Part shown: positions 21,140-32,727 of the stretch, piece after piece
Position numbering within the stretch: the stretch's first letter is position 1
Layout of the letters: each line of letters starts with the position of its first letter
NCBI GenBank assembly: GCA_963575645.1
Contig: OY754469.1
Coordinates: forward strand, 38,398,753 to 38,462,752
Direction of reading: 5' to 3'
Length of the DNA stretch: 64,000 bases
Source of the DNA: Xanthostigma xanthostigma
Lineage: Eukaryota > Arthropoda > Insecta > Raphidioptera > Raphidiidae
Position numbers and translations under genes: made by a program
Notes under the pieces: model-generated
The model's input: the letters and a program-made list of their open reading frames with translations, nothing else
Databases searched by the model: none
What the model was told of the DNA's origin: nothing

Positions 21140-21690
21140 TTCGACAAAATGGCGCTGGAAAACTTTATTAAATAAAAACTTTTTAACAAAAAAATTAAAC
21201 CGCCGAAAAACTGAAAAGCAAAAAATAATAAATCTTTTTATTTAACTAAGTTCTATCTAAGTAGTTGAACGTATGTGACAGTCTAGTATATCTAAGTAAT
21301 TTTGAGTCGGCGTCAACAATCCTTCGCCGGAAATCTGTAAGCGTTCACGAAGTTAATGTCAGCGACAGAGCAACCCGAACGGGCACACTGAGGGCACACG
21401 TCTTTGCGAGTGGTCGTGTGGAGAGCGCATGTTTGGAATGTTAATGTTTATCGCTGAAGATTTCACGTATCATTGTTAATTTGATTTGGTTATTTCTTTT
21501 AGTGATCTTTGTTCATTGATGGTTTGACGCCGACTCAAAATTACTTAGATATACTAGACTGTCACATACGTTCAACTACTTAGATAGAACTTAGTTAAAT
21601 AAAAAGATTTATTATTTTTTGCTTTTCAGTTTTTCGGCGGTTTAATTTTTTTGTTAAAAAGTTTTTATTTTATAATTTTTTGTGGCTATA
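21140..21690. mobile_element. Foldback element F (copy 1)
   Basis: Left arm 21169-21321 (AAAACTTTTTAACAAAAAAA...GAGTCGGCGTCAA) and right arm 21524-21673 are almost exact inverses, about 150 bp each, around a unique centre. A second copy is at 43535-44025. Both copies lead directly into the tandem array downstream. Confidence 0.85.
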
Positions 21691-21714
21691 TAATTTATAA
21701 TTGTAATACACAAA

Positions 21715-22140
21715 GCATGAAAATCTGTGAGTGAACTATAAATCACCTCTATTTTCCCACCCTTAGGGTAGGAGTTTTTTTTCCAAATTTATATGAGACG
21801 AGCCTCGAGGTATACCCTATCCAATAAAAAAATAATTATCAAAATTGGACCACTCGGTAAAAAGTTATGTGTGGTCATACATTACAATCAGTGAGTGAAC
21901 AATCAATCATCCCCTGTTTTCCTACCCTTAGGGTTGGAATTTTTTTACCAAATTTATATGGGACCAACTTCGGGGTATACCCTTTCAAACAAAAAAATAA
22001 TTATCAAAATCGGACTACTCTGTAAAAAGTTATGCGTGGTCATACATAAATAAAAAAAAAAAAAAATAAAAAAAAAAAATATACGCGTCGAATTGAGTAC
22101 CTCCTCCGTTTTTGTTTTTCGTCGGTAAAAAACCATATCC
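21715..22140 (+). repeat. Two-unit tandem array with CTCCGTTTTTGTTTTTCGTC tail
   Basis: Units of about 165 bp: GTGAGTGAAC, CTACCCTTAGGGTTGGAATT, AAATTTATATGGGACCAAC, AAAAAGTTATG(T/C)GTGGTCA. The array ends in A-rich sequence, ACGCGTCGAATTGAGTACCT and TTCGTCGGT. The equivalent array at 44075-44565 has three units. Confidence 0.75.
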
Positions 22141-22333
22141 ATTTACTTCTATGCACACGTTTTTTATGTCATTCGCCGTCATATTACTACCGCTATATTA
22201 CGGTACCGTTTTGCTAGGAAACCTCGATTTTAGATAAGCTCTACAATTAATTCAATTGTGCTCAAGGCACGTTTCGGAATATTTTTCAAGTTTATGGGCC
22301 AGGGTCCTATCTTGATGAAATAGTATTTCGAAA

Positions 22334-22690
22334 TAGTGATGTGCCGGATCGTTAAAAATATATATCCGCGGATACGTATACGGATCTTAATTTTTTTACT
22401 CAGGTAGGTACTATTGGAAACTCACTATAATAAATGTTTAAATATTTAATTTTTGCAATATAAATGTGTCAATAAATATAAATATATGTGATTTCCTAAA
22501 ATAAAAATTAATTTAAATGGAATTTAATAGTATTTCATTGCTACCTATATATTTAGAATTTCACATATATAATGAAATTTAATAACGTAAAAGATCCGTT
22601 CAACAAGATCAGTCAAAAAGTTACGATTACAGATCTTTTTTCTCCTTCGGATATTCGCGGATACGGATACGGATATCCGGCACATCACTA
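22334..22690. mobile_element. hAT-type MITE with perfect 8-bp TSD
   Basis: TAGTGATGTGCCGGAT at the left is mirrored by ATCCGGCACATCACTA at the right. TSD TTTCGAAA at 22326-22333 and 22691-22698 is perfect. Subterminal CGGATACG words occur at both ends. Non-coding. Confidence 0.9.
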
Positions 22691-22699
22691 TTTCGAAAC

Positions 22700-23277
22700 A
22701 TATGCCGTGAGTATAATTAAATTAGTTCCAGAACTTACCCAAGTGTATGTGTTATTTTAAATTAAATAATAGTGCATTTAAAACCGTTAAGAAAAACGAT
22801 GGTCTTAATTTTATTTTTTTTAATTTAATCTTAATTTTCATTATTGATTAAATTTATTATTCTGAATAACTTAAATCTTGATTGATAACGAATCGCAAAA
22901 TACTTACGTATATAATTTATAAGATTAATGATCATTGATATCAATTTATCATAAAGTTGCGTAATTTTGTCGTACTGATAAAGTAATTTTAAAGAAGAAC
23001 ATTTGCACTCAATCGATTTAATCAATTGTTAGAACTGAATGTCATTACTCATTAAATTAGGTACCTACGTAGATTTGTTGAAATAGACCGAAGCTAACGA
23101 CGAATTTACTTTAGGGTAAATCTGTCGCCAGCTCTTCACTAGTGTCGTAACCAAGTAAGAATACATATAGTCATAGTTAGAGAGAGCTGACACGCAAAAA
23201 AACCATGTCGTCCTAACTTTCTGCCGCCTTGTACATACGCTATTTAAGTAGTTTAGAGCAATTTTTCTTATATGATA
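22700..23277. other. Gene-free stretch
   Basis: AT-rich, no gene recognised. Confidence 0.35.
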
Positions 23278-23555
23278 TATAGGCAGAATCTGGATCCATT
23301 TTAAGATAAGAGGGATAAAAAATGTCAAATGGTAAAAACATTATTAAAATTTAAAAAAAAATTCTGCCGCTTAGGAGTGACTTGGGGAGGGCGCAATTGG
23401 TCAACAATTTCTGCCGTTGGTATTTCCCGCTCATTTGGCTCTAACAGAACCTAAAAACGGAGCGGCAGAATTTTTTTTAAATTCCAACAATTTTTTTATC
23501 ATCTTTGACATTTTTTATCCCTCTTATCTTAAAATGGGTCCAGATTCTGCCTATA
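23278..23555. mobile_element. TIR MITE, TATAGGCAGAATCTGG family
   Basis: TATAGGCAGAATCTGGATCC at the left is mirrored by GGGTCCAGATTCTGCCTATA at the right. Inverted arms continue for about 45 bp, with a second inner pair around AAAAATTCTGCCGC / GCGGCAGAATTTTT. Confidence 0.8.
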
Positions 23556-23564
23556 CTAATATAT

Positions 23565-23720
23565 AAAGCTGAAGAGTTTGTTTGTTTGTTTGAACGCACT
23601 AATCTCAGGAACTACTGGTTCAAATTGAAAAAAAAATTGTTGGATAGCCCATTTATCGAAGGAAGGCTATAGGCTATATAATATCACGCTACGACCATTA
23701 GGAGCGGAGCATTAATGAAA
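23565..23720 (+). repeat. Interspersed repeat, family Z (copy 1)
   Basis: ATATATAAAGCTGAAGAGTT, TTTGTTTGTTTGAACGC, GGAACTACTGGTTC and GGATAGCCCATTTATCGA; the same order recurs at 40250-40400. Confidence 0.7.
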
Positions 23721-23809
23721 AATGTTGCAAAATGTATCTCAAAAATAAGTTTCTATTCAGGTGTAATGCACTAACTAAATATACACATATCAGCGTTGTG
23801 AGTAAACAA

Positions 23810-23882
23810 CCCTGTCTGGCTCAATCAGTAGAGCATGCGACTGTCAATATCAGGGTCGTGGGTTCAAGCCCCACGTTGGGCG
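23810..23882 (+). tRNA. tRNA-Lys-derived sequence, probably a pseudogene or SINE head
   Basis: GTAGAGCATGCGACT, CAGGGTCGTGGGTTCAAGCC and CCACGTTGGGCG closely follow the animal tRNA-Lys body, with an intact B box. The anticodon position reads GTC in a loop CTGTCAA. The anticodon stem has two mismatches (C-T and G-A) and the acceptor stem (CCCTGTC with GTTGGGC) has C-C and T-T mismatches. A functional Lys tRNA is unlikely. Confidence 0.5.
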
Positions 23883-23999
23883 AATATATTTTTATTTTCT
23901 ACATTGGTTTCTTCTAAGGCTTACATTTAAATGTATTTCAATTTTATTTAATTAATTAAAAAAAAATATTAGTTAAAAAAAAGTATAATTACTGCTTTT

Positions 24000-24155
24000 T
24001 ATCGACAAAAACTTTTGAACGGTAACTCCGATCATCATGAAATTTGGACCCAACATTAATTTCGGTAAACTAAGATGAATGTGCGTACTCATGTCCCTCC
24101 CTTCCCTATTCGTTCTTTTGCACCCGGGTGAAATCGGACGGGACCTCTAGTATAC
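24000..24155 (+). repeat. Interspersed repeat, family W (copy 2)
   Basis: Contains GTGCGTACTCATGTCCCTCC and CGTTCTTTTGCACCCGGGTG, as at 14050-14305. Confidence 0.65.
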
Positions 24156-25912
24156 CATATGTTTAGTCGAAGTCGAAAATAATTAAATCGTAGGATATTC
24201 GGTTGCCCCAAACCCAGGGTCGTTATTAATATCATCGGCGCCCAGGGCAAGTGTCTGATTTCGCGTTGTCAACAATTCTCTCATCACTGGTTTCGACCTT
24301 CCGGGTTTGGGTCTCTGGCGCGAGTCCTTAACTCGAAATAGTTCTTTGCCTGTAACATGTACTGCGTTGTATTGTCATGTGATCACAGAGGCTTGTTAGT
24401 ATTTTTTTCTGTTCACATTGCCAAGATATCATTTATGATAGCGGTTTAATAAAAATGACGCAATAATGATTAGACCCACGTGGTTGGTTCGATGTGCTAA
24501 AAGTCAACAATGTGCGAAGCATGATACGGAAAGTATGATTTGTGTTCGTTCAATTTGTTGACAAGGTCTTTGGACCTAACCTACAAGGTCATCAATATAA
24601 TGGGGTCAAAAATTTAAATGGTCGGAAGATATGAGTCTACTCATCAGTTTCTGGTACGACCTGCAACGCTAACGATGCTTTTAGCACTGAGTTACCATGG
24701 AAATCACTGTAAATTTCATAATTTTGATCTCATCCTAAAAAAAATTAAAAACTAGCGGAGCAAAAAAATATTAATTACGTAATTATGTAAGATTACAACA
24801 CCCGGTTTGTTTTATTTATAAAAAAAAAACTTATAACGGAATGACGAAACGCCTCAAGGGAAGAGATTAACGGTCGCAATATATTAAGAAATTCACGTTA
24901 AAAACAAAAATCTTAATTTATTTTTATGGATTTTAATTAAATTTAAAATATTCTTTACGGATGTAAACCGCTCTGTTTAACTATAAGTTGATATGGTTGA
25001 AATCTTTGGAGATAAATAAAGACACATGACTGTCAACTGTTTTAGTTTCACGTAGCATTCTCAATGTCAAGGTTATTGAATTTACTTGATTCACAGTCTA
25101 TTTAACACGCGCTACGTCACAGTCACACCGCTGTTCTGTTGTTTTTAAATCGGCTCTCATTTGTCACAGAACTGTATTGTTATTTTTCGTAATTATTTGA
25201 AATCGACAAACAACTGGTCAATAAAAACGTTTGATTCTATATTAATTGATATTTTTATAATGTTGGACTATTATTTATAGTTTCCGTCTATGTGCGTTTT
25301 TTAGGCGTTCTTATGCATGGTACCTAAACAAACATGGATTTTAAGTTTCAATAGAACTAAAGGTTTAATAGTTATGTTCGAAGATACAGAAGTAGGTAAT
25401 AATTAACAACGGATTAAAAAAAGACAAAAGAAAAAATTATATTTATAAACAAAAGAAACACAAATTATAATATCTTTTGTCACGTTATTCTATTGTTATT
25501 TGAATCGATTGTCATTTGTCGACAGATTTGTATTTATGACTTTTATGATTTTCAGAATCAACAGGGAAGCAGGAAAGTTAGTTTATGAAATCAATTTGAA
25601 GATAACAAATAATTAAAATTCAAAATTATTCAGTACGTCAATTTGTTTTTATATAGAATGTGTGATCAAGGAAAATTAAACTGCTATAAGATTGAAAAAC
25701 TTTTAAATTAATTATCTGACGTTTGTGGTAAATTATCAACTCAGGAAACTACGTCATTAGGTACTAAATTTTTTATTCTGTTGGGAATCCTCGTTTATAT
25801 TCGCGGCTTTGCTCCTATTGATGTCGATTTTGTGACCATCGACTTAGAGAATGGACATCACGGCTACAAATAAGAGAGTCAGTCACTATATATACCTACT
25901 ATATAGTATACT
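24156..25912. other. Gene-free AT-rich stretch
   Basis: No gene, RNA gene or clear repeat recognised. 24190-24330 is GC-richer (CCAAACCCAGGGTCG / CCGGGTTTGGG inverted words) without a clear element. Confidence 0.35.
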
Positions 25913-26310
25913 AGCGGTTCGTCCCGGTTTCACCCGGGTGCGATAGATATAATTATGCAAAATGTATTTCGTTTGCGGTCCAGCGTCTGAACTAATAGTT
26001 TTGAGCAAAGTCTACCAGATTTGCTTCTGAACTAATAGCTTTGAGCGAATTCTAACAGATGTCGCTACTTGGTTCTAAAACAGTTTTTTGTTTGCTTCTG
26101 AACTAATAGCTTTGTTAAATTCTATCAGATGTCGTTGCATGTTACTAAAACAGTTTTTTAGAAAACATCGTAATTTTGTACAAAATATTTAATAAAAACT
26201 TTTCTGTAGCGTAAATTGCACTAAACAAGACACATTTACAAAATTTCATTAAAATCTGTTCAGTGGTTTGGGAGATTAGCGCGGCCAAAATTGTGACACG
26301 AGAATTTTAT
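25913..26310 (+). repeat. Interspersed repeat of the CTAGCGGTTCGTCCCGG type (copy 1)
   Basis: TAGCGGTTCGTCCCGGTTTC, ACCCGGGTGCGATAGATATA, GAACTAATAGNTTTGAGC and TGTTCAGTGGTTTGGGAGAT. The matching copy is 31127-31525. The internal 60-bp segment (GCTTCTGAACTAATAGCTTT) is itself repeated. Confidence 0.65.
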
Positions 26311-26769
26311 ATATATATGTGTTCCCTCGTAGTTTCTAAGCTACTGCATCGATTTTAGCAAATGTGTCTATCGATTCGTCATCATCATAATGTGTGTGTT
26401 ATAGAGCATAATATTACGTCACCACGGACCCAATATGGCGGACGATAAACTCACATTATTGAGTAACAACCAGTCTTCTCTTCTAATATCAAACAAAAAT
26501 CTTTTAATAATAAAACAGTTCTTTCATAACAAAACAACAAGAAGTCAAAAACTAAAATGAAACTCATTAACTAAGTTGAGTTGACTATTAAACTGAGATA
26601 TTATCAATTAAAGAAAACTATACCTATACTCAGAGATCTATTAGAAATTATAAATTAATTAACAATATACGAATCAAATGAAAGGATTGGCTTGTTCAGT
26701 TCACATCATAATATGCGAATTACGAATTATTTTGAAAGTAGCTTCGAATAAGGCGTTTTTATGCTCTTG
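26311..26769. other. Gene-free stretch
   Basis: No gene or clear repeat recognised. Confidence 0.35.
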
Positions 26770-26846
26770 TGCAATCTCGTTAAACTCGCGAGATCTCGCC
26801 CATTTTTCGCTAAAAAAGGCCGAGATCTCGCGAGAACGAGATTGCA
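26770..26846. mobile_element. 77-bp hairpin MITE
   Basis: TGCAATCTCGTT is mirrored by AACGAGATTGCA, and CTCGCGAGATCTCG by CGAGATCTCGCGAG. A 60-codon ORF over it is spurious. Confidence 0.75.
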
Positions 26847-27717
26847 TTCCCTATTATTGATTAGGGAAAAAAAACAGAAATGAACAATATCAACCCGGGA
26901 CAAACAAACTGACAGACGGGCAAAAATTCAGAAAATGGCTAAATTGTTCGCGGTATTCTATAAACTTACACAATAAGTGGAAATTTCATTAAAAATTTGA
27001 AATTACAGGCTGTTTTTTTAAGTGAAACTTCTTTAGCGATGGATCTGATTGAATAACGTGAACGGGGAAATGATTCAACGATAGATAAATATAAGTGAAG
27101 TCAATTGAATCAATGAAATGAATTCATAACTTTAAAGAAGTTTCACTTCTCCCGTAAGCTTTGTGAGTGAAAATCTCTGTATTTTTTTTTTGTATTGATA
27201 TAATTATAAATGTGAATCCCCTTGGCAAAAATCAATCGTGACATCCAACAAATTTTTACAGACGTTATTGTAATTACCAATAATTAATTTATGATTTTCA
27301 ATTATTCATTTTTATACTTTACGTGTAATTATAGGTGATTAGATAACGTTTCGTATTACGACTAATTTAACTTGATAAAAATGCAGTTTGGATTTTGATA
27401 TTAATAATTATTTTATACGATTCTGAAACAATTAATGTTAATAATTCATACACTAAACTTTACAATATGGCCGTCTAGTGGTCAAAAATCGACCTTAATA
27501 CATTAAATTTTTAAGATTGAACGTTTTGAGCTTCTTTTATCATTATATGGAAATCTCTTGAATCGATTTTACCTGTTACTACGTACACATCGTGATGAAG
27601 CATATATTGTGCACTTCCCTTCATTAAAACGAAGAGAACGATATAATATGTTTCGTCACAATGTGTGCGAATTAACCCACTCAGATCGGAACCACACTCG
27701 TTTTTTCCTTCCCGTAT

Positions 27718-28485
27718 TTATATATATGTTACGATCAATGCCCGAGCCACATCGGGCAATGTCTGAAATCGGACAAGGTTCAAAAAATGGATTTTTTATA
27801 AACATGAAACACTGACATTTGATTGTATCTTTATCATGATAAGTTACGCTTTATGGAATTTTTATCACTGATATCAACTATTGAAGAATATATTTTTCAG
27901 CTTTCAGATAGTGTCTTGAATAATTCAAATTTGAACAAAATATTTTGTAAGCACTTGAATGAAACACAATTAAAACTCACTGAAAATCGACCGACTATTA
28001 CGAGAATTTTAAAAAGAATGACAGCGCTAGAATTTACCTACGTCTTATAAAGCCGAATTTTGTAATAATTGGAAGGTTTTTGTATTTGAGTAATAAGATT
28101 ATGAGAAGAGCAGCTTCAGAGAGCAATAAACATATTTTCACTTATTTTTTGATTTTTATTTTTTTTTGCTGTTCTGAAATTTAATGCATTGAGATATATT
28201 GTTTATTGCTCATATCATATAAATAATAATTAAATTATACGCGTTTCCAATCATCAATAATTGTAATAGAAAGCTGAAAAATATATTCTTCAATAGTTAA
28301 TATCAGTGATAAAAATTCCATAAAGCGTTAATGATAACTTATCATGATAAAGATACAATCAAATGTCAGCGTTTCATGTTTATAAAAAAAATATTTTTTG
28401 AACCTTGTCCGATTTCGGACATTGCCCGATGTGGCTCGGGCATTGTCTACATTGCCCGGATATCGGACATTGGCCGTAACATATA
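27718..28485. mobile_element. Foldback element with about 190-bp inverted arms
   Basis: The left arm runs from ATATGTTACG through AATGCCCGAGCCACATCGGG, TATCTTTATCATGATAAGTT to AAGAATATATTTTTCAGCTT (27910). The right arm (28271-28480) is its inverse. The 360-bp interior has no recognisable coding. ORFs at 27558-27815 and 27823-28050 overlap the arm and carry no known motif. Confidence 0.75.
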
Positions 28486-28487
28486 GA

Positions 28488-28612
28488 TAGGTATGGTCCA
28501 AGCAGCCAGAGAACGGACACGAAACCGTCACCGTCATGCGCAGGTAGCTAAAACGTGTTTCAAAACCGGTGACGGTTTCGTGTCCATTCTCTGGCTGCTT
28601 GGACCATACCTA
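28488..28612. mobile_element. 125-bp hairpin MITE adjoining the foldback
   Basis: TAGGTATGGTCCAAGCAGCC...ACGAAACCGTCACC is mirrored by GGTGACGGTTTCGT...CCATACCTA, with about 45-bp arms and one mismatch region. Confidence 0.8.
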
Positions 28613-28619
28613 CTATAAG

Positions 28620-29140
28620 CGGCACGATTTTCATTCATGTGATAGGACACAAATGATTATTATTGATGAAAGCGTCCGTTCCTGTTCATTGATTAAATAT
28701 TGTAATTGAATGTGCATGAATAATGGCATATGTATTGTTTTTTTACGCATTATTTGTCACATGTTATCGGTAATAAAAGGCCAAGGCGCCAGTTCAGATA
28801 ATGGGAGCATGGCAACTATAATAGACTGACAGTTTACAAGGACTGTTTTATGTTTATCGTTAGAGAAGATCGGAATTAATTTCTGAACCACGCGGTGTTC
28901 AATTCAATCACACTCTTAGATCATCCAGATTCAAGATACGACGACTAATTGAAATTAATTATCCTATCGATTTATGTAATTGGAAACCCTTAGTTTTATC
29001 TCAAACACAATATGGTTATCAATTATCTCTAGTCCCATGGTTATCTAGAATCAAATGATAATAGGACAATTGAGTCAATTAATCATCGTGTGTTTCTGAA
29101 TGTAGATTTTAAGTTCAGAATGCTAGGAGTTGAAATTTAT
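28620..29140. other. Gene-free stretch
   Basis: No gene recognised. Confidence 0.35.
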
Positions 29141-29182
29141 TAATTATATTCTCCAATCCGATAGGATTGGAGAATATAATTA
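29141..29182. repeat. Perfect 18-bp-arm hairpin
   Basis: TAATTATATTCTCCAATC, CGATAG loop, GATTGGAGAATATAATTA. Confidence 0.8.
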
Positions 29183-29559
29183 AGTAAAGATAAGTGGCGG
29201 TTCCTTTACGAACAATCCAGAACAAGCAAAATTTTAGGTACTTCATAATTTTAGAAAGAATGATATTTAACCAATATCAAATGTAAGGGAAAATTTGTAA
29301 TAGCTGCACATTCAACGCTAAAGCCACTGGCAGTGTGCTCTGTGTGGCAAACTTTCTTGCGTTCAGGCGCTGTTCTGCGCTCCGAAGCAACACTTGAAAC
29401 GTTATCATCGCATACCTTTACTTTCTCTGATCGTTCAATTTAAATACATAAGAACTTTTTTTTTGTTTTTGGAGTCATTCTAAACAACTAGGGTTTATTA
29501 GGCTAACTCTTAATCTGTTATATCACTCAATCCATTCTTGTTCATTGTACAAACCTTTG

Positions 29560-29750
29560 GTTGAGATAACCTTTTAAACCCACACTTGATTGTCCTTAAA
29601 TGTGTTGCCTTCTCACAATTCGTACAGAAAATACGGTCGCCTTCTTGTATTATCTGCAATTAAGGTTCCCATTAAATTGGTCGATTGTAGGTGTCCTTTC
29701 AGGGTACAATGTCCTGTTAGGAGGCGAAGATTATTCCTAATTGTTGTAGT
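29560..29750 (-). pseudogene. Non-LTR retrotransposon C-terminal fragment
   Basis: The minus strand reads NLRLLTGHCTLKGHLQSTNL, then MGTLIADNT, and after a shift FCTNCEKATHLRTIKCGFKR. TGH..L.GHL...G and the CxxC..A.HL spacing match the RNase H-to-zinc-motif end of jockey/R1-type ORF2, diverged from the copies at 9770 and 12926. At least one frameshift. Confidence 0.5.
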
Positions 29751-30174
29751 TTTTTAGTAGTTTTTTCTGGAAGTCTTGCCTGAGTCCACTGGAAGAACCT
29801 AAAATTGAATATCTTCTTAAAGATTTTTTTCCCTTACCCTTGATGGCTTCTGGGGAAACCAATTACGTAAATTCACCTAATTTAAAGATTTTTAGACTGG
29901 TTTTTTCAAATCTGTCAAACATTTGGTTATCAATGGAATCTCAAGGTGATAACTCAAAATTTTTAACATACTAGGTAATCAACGCGTGAAAAAATTTACG
30001 TAAGTACGTAAATACGCAAAATAGATAACTTTTTTCTATTTAAAGATGATATTTATCGAATGGCCTTAAATTGTGATTTTGTTATCTTACATATTGTGAT
30101 CCAAGTAAATGACTGCATGCTCAGTAATCTATTGGCCAGTGGCATAATTGATAGCAGTTATCAACTGTACATGA

Positions 30175-30330
30175 AAGAGTAATGGCCTTCATACTTAAAT
30201 ATAATGCGCAGTCGTTTTTGAAGGTCGTTCAGTGAAACCACTTCCTGATTTTCAAATTCCATGCCCCCCTCTGTCATTTTGTTTCGATAATCCAAATCGT
30301 TTGTAATTATTCCAATTCTGCAGTTATTCG
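30175..30330 (-). other. Unrecognised coding-like fragment
   Basis: The minus strand has an open stretch reading YRNKMTEGGMEFENQEVVSL and continuing NDLQKRLRIIFKYEGHY. Its composition looks protein-like (charged, balanced), unlike the AT-rich ORFs around it, and it has no stop over about 50 codons. I do not recognise the family. It ends at the family M repeat inserted at 30337. Confidence 0.25.
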
Positions 30331-30336
30331 CAATGA

Positions 30337-30590
30337 TTTTTTGAGGTGATAACGTCTTACAAATTGATGAAACACCGGCTGCACGCACGAAAAAGTGTCA
30401 CGTTCCGCCTGAGCCTGAGCGTGCAAGCGAGAGCGCGGTATAAGCGATAGGGAGGCACGATCGGCCCAAGCGTCGGATTGTACGCATTTCTCTCTCTTCT
30501 CGCGTGACGTCAGAGAGTTCATCAATGTTTCTTTATGACGTTATCACGTAAAACTATCGTCCGTAAACCGACTTTACAAACAACCAATTT
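30337..30590 (-). mobile_element. Family M MITE (copy A, inverted)
   Basis: Minus-strand copy running from TTGGTTGTCTGTAAAG to GACGTTATCACGT(C)AAAAA. Inner inverted repeats ACGTGATAACGTC / GACGTTATCACGT. It contains the recurrent ORF starting MMNSLTSREKREKCVQ, found also in copies C and D. Confidence 0.8.
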
Positions 30591-31126
30591 TTTTATTATT
30601 CAAAAAATTAAATGAAAACATTTAGAAAACAAAATTACAGGTTGAAGTTCCGTTACCATTTTTAGATGACTAATTTTTGAAGAATAAAAATCATCACCGA
30701 GTCATAATGGTCGACATCGTTTTTTTAACACTCTTTTATTTACTTCACATATATGTATGCATTTATGTATGCAATTATTGGAATTTTTCAATTTAATTTT
30801 CAACCACTTCCAGACATTTGAAGAATTTGAAATTTTGTATACGTATATTAAGAACTCATGATAATACAATAATTTATATAAATACTAGTGATCCGGTTTG
30901 GCTTCGCCCGAATTTGTAGATTGTTGCCGTTTTTTCGTCGACTTGCGTTGCAAATTGGTCTCCACGAAAAGCGCTTTTATTTAAACGCGATAATATATAG
31001 CCTGCATTCATCCCGAAGGTCTATTCTAAATATTGGTGAAAAAAATTTTGTAATCGGATGAGTAGTTTTGGAGATTGCCTCCCACATCCAAACTTACAAA
31101 CTTCACCTCGCTTTATATTATAGCGG
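30591..31126. other. Gene-free stretch with an interspersed-repeat piece
   Basis: 30885-31110 has CTAGTGATCCGGTTTGGCTT followed by a tail typical of short interspersed repeats (GTAATCGGATGAGTAGTTTT). No gene. Confidence 0.4.
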
Positions 31127-31525
31127 TCCGTCTCGGTTTCACCTGGGTGCGATAGATATAATTCTAAGCAAAATGTAATTTGTTTGCGGCCCGGCGTCTG
31201 AACTAATAGCTTTGAGCAAATTGCAAGTTCTAACAGATGTCGTTATTTGGTACTAAACAGCGTTGTTTGTGTGCTTCTGAACTGTTAGTTTAGAAGCAAA
31301 CAAACAAAACTGACTTCTGATAGATCAGATGTCGTTACGTGTTACTAAAAAAGGTTTTTTGAGAAAATACCGTAATTTTGTACAAAATATTTAATAAAAA
31401 CTATCCTATAGCGTAAGTTGCATCAAGCATACACATTTACAAAATTTCATTAAAATCTGTTCAGTGTTTTCGGAGATTAGCGCGGTCAAAATTGTGACAC
31501 GGGAATTTTATTTTTATAGATTTAT
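31127..31525 (+). repeat. Interspersed repeat of the CTAGCGGTTCGTCCCGG type (copy 2)
   Basis: TAGCGGTCCGTCTCGGTTTC, GGGTGCGATAGATATAATTC, GGCGTCTGAACTAATAGCTT and AATCTGTTCAGTGTTTTCGG, parallel to 25913-26310. Confidence 0.65.
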
Positions 31526-31540
31526 AAATAATTTATATAG

Positions 31541-31782
31541 ACATGGGCAAAGGCCCACAAACAAACATGACGTCATAGTGTGTGTTCTGTTCAGAGAGAA
31601 TAAAGGCTTGACTTTTGTTTATATTCTAACTTTCACTGCGCGCGCACCAAACTCATCTACAAAGCTAGCTTTAATACAAGCATCGTGTGAAGAGAAAACA
31701 TAAAAGGCATCACTAAACATAGCAGCCAAATCTAGCTAAGAATCTAGCGGCAAAACCAGCCTCATGTGCAGCGACCTTTATT
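31541..31782 (+). repeat. Family P repeat, right half
   Basis: Matches 3560-3795: CATAGTGTGTGTTCTGTTCA, CACTGCGCGCGCAC, CTAGCTAAGAATCTAGCGGC, ending CATGTGCAGCGACC. Confidence 0.65.
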
Positions 31783-32321
31783 TACTCATTTTGTAGATGT
31801 GAGCAAAAGGGATTACTATTTCTTAATATTATCAAGTTTTTTTTCAAATATCCGAGTATATTTTTGTCAGTATACATTATACAACGATGTGTAATAAGAT
31901 GACTTTGATTGAAAAATCGTTCAAAAAAATTAATAAAATAATATTAATACCTATTAAAATTCCAGCCAATTGGGCGACGGGACCATTCCAACTTCGAAAA
32001 TATTGACATTTGATATAGTATAATAAAGAAAATAAAATTTCTGACTTCGCGTGAGGTGACGCGGGTAATGGCTAGTATTCAGTATGACATTTGCTATATT
32101 CGTTGCCATGATTACCTACATAATATGTTCCACGTCATGTAAAAATTAATCAAAGCATGCTTAACTAGTTTATTTCTGACAGATCTACTAAACAAAACAA
32201 CAGCTGATTTTTTTATTTTTTTCAAAATATTTCCGAAACTATAAAGTTTAGAAAAATAAAATTTAACCAACCTTTTTGAAAAAATAAATGGAATAATAAG
32301 CCGTTATGAATAGCATTATTA

Positions 32322-32714
32322 AAGTAAATAAAATTGTCGACCAATTTTTCTCAGACCATATTATATTGACGAAAAATAATAAAAATACAAATCAATATAA
32401 CACACGATGACATTTCGATCCGGATTTAGATCTTCTTCAGAAATATCTAAAAAATATAAAAATTAATTAGTACCTATATTAAGTTATTTATTATCTAATA
32501 GATTGCACGCAAGATTGAAAGTTTTTAACTTAATACTAATTAATTTTCATATTTTTTAGATATTTCTGAAGAAGATCCAAATTCGGATCGAAACGTCATC
32601 TTGTGTTATATTGATTTGTATTTTTATTATTTTTTGTCAATATATGGTTTAAAAAAATTGGTCGACAATTTTATTTACTTGAAGAGTTCTATTCAGACGT
32701 TAATCAAAGATTTG
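32322..32714 (+). mobile_element. Family E inverted-arm element (copy E1), 13-bp TSD
   Basis: TSD AATAGCATTATTA at 32309-32321 and 32715-32727. Arms TAAATAAAATTGTCGACCAA and its inverse. Internal CTGAAGAAGATCC...GGATCGAAACGTC occurs on both strands. The right end carries the unpaired tail ATTCAGACGTTAATCAAAG. It is inserted in the family Y repeat (32697-32945, inverted). Confidence 0.75.
32566..32597 (+). ncRNA. Hammerhead-like motif in element E1
   Basis: CTGAAGA, A, stem II GATCC-AAATTC-GGATC, then GAAACGTC. The CUGANGA and GAAA boxes and stem II are right, but stem III has no loop in the monomer (AC directly followed by GT), so only a dimeric fold could be active. The inverse copy (32409-32440) is slightly mutated (GAAATGTC). 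Confidence 0.35.
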
Positions 32715-32727
32715 AATAGCATTATTA

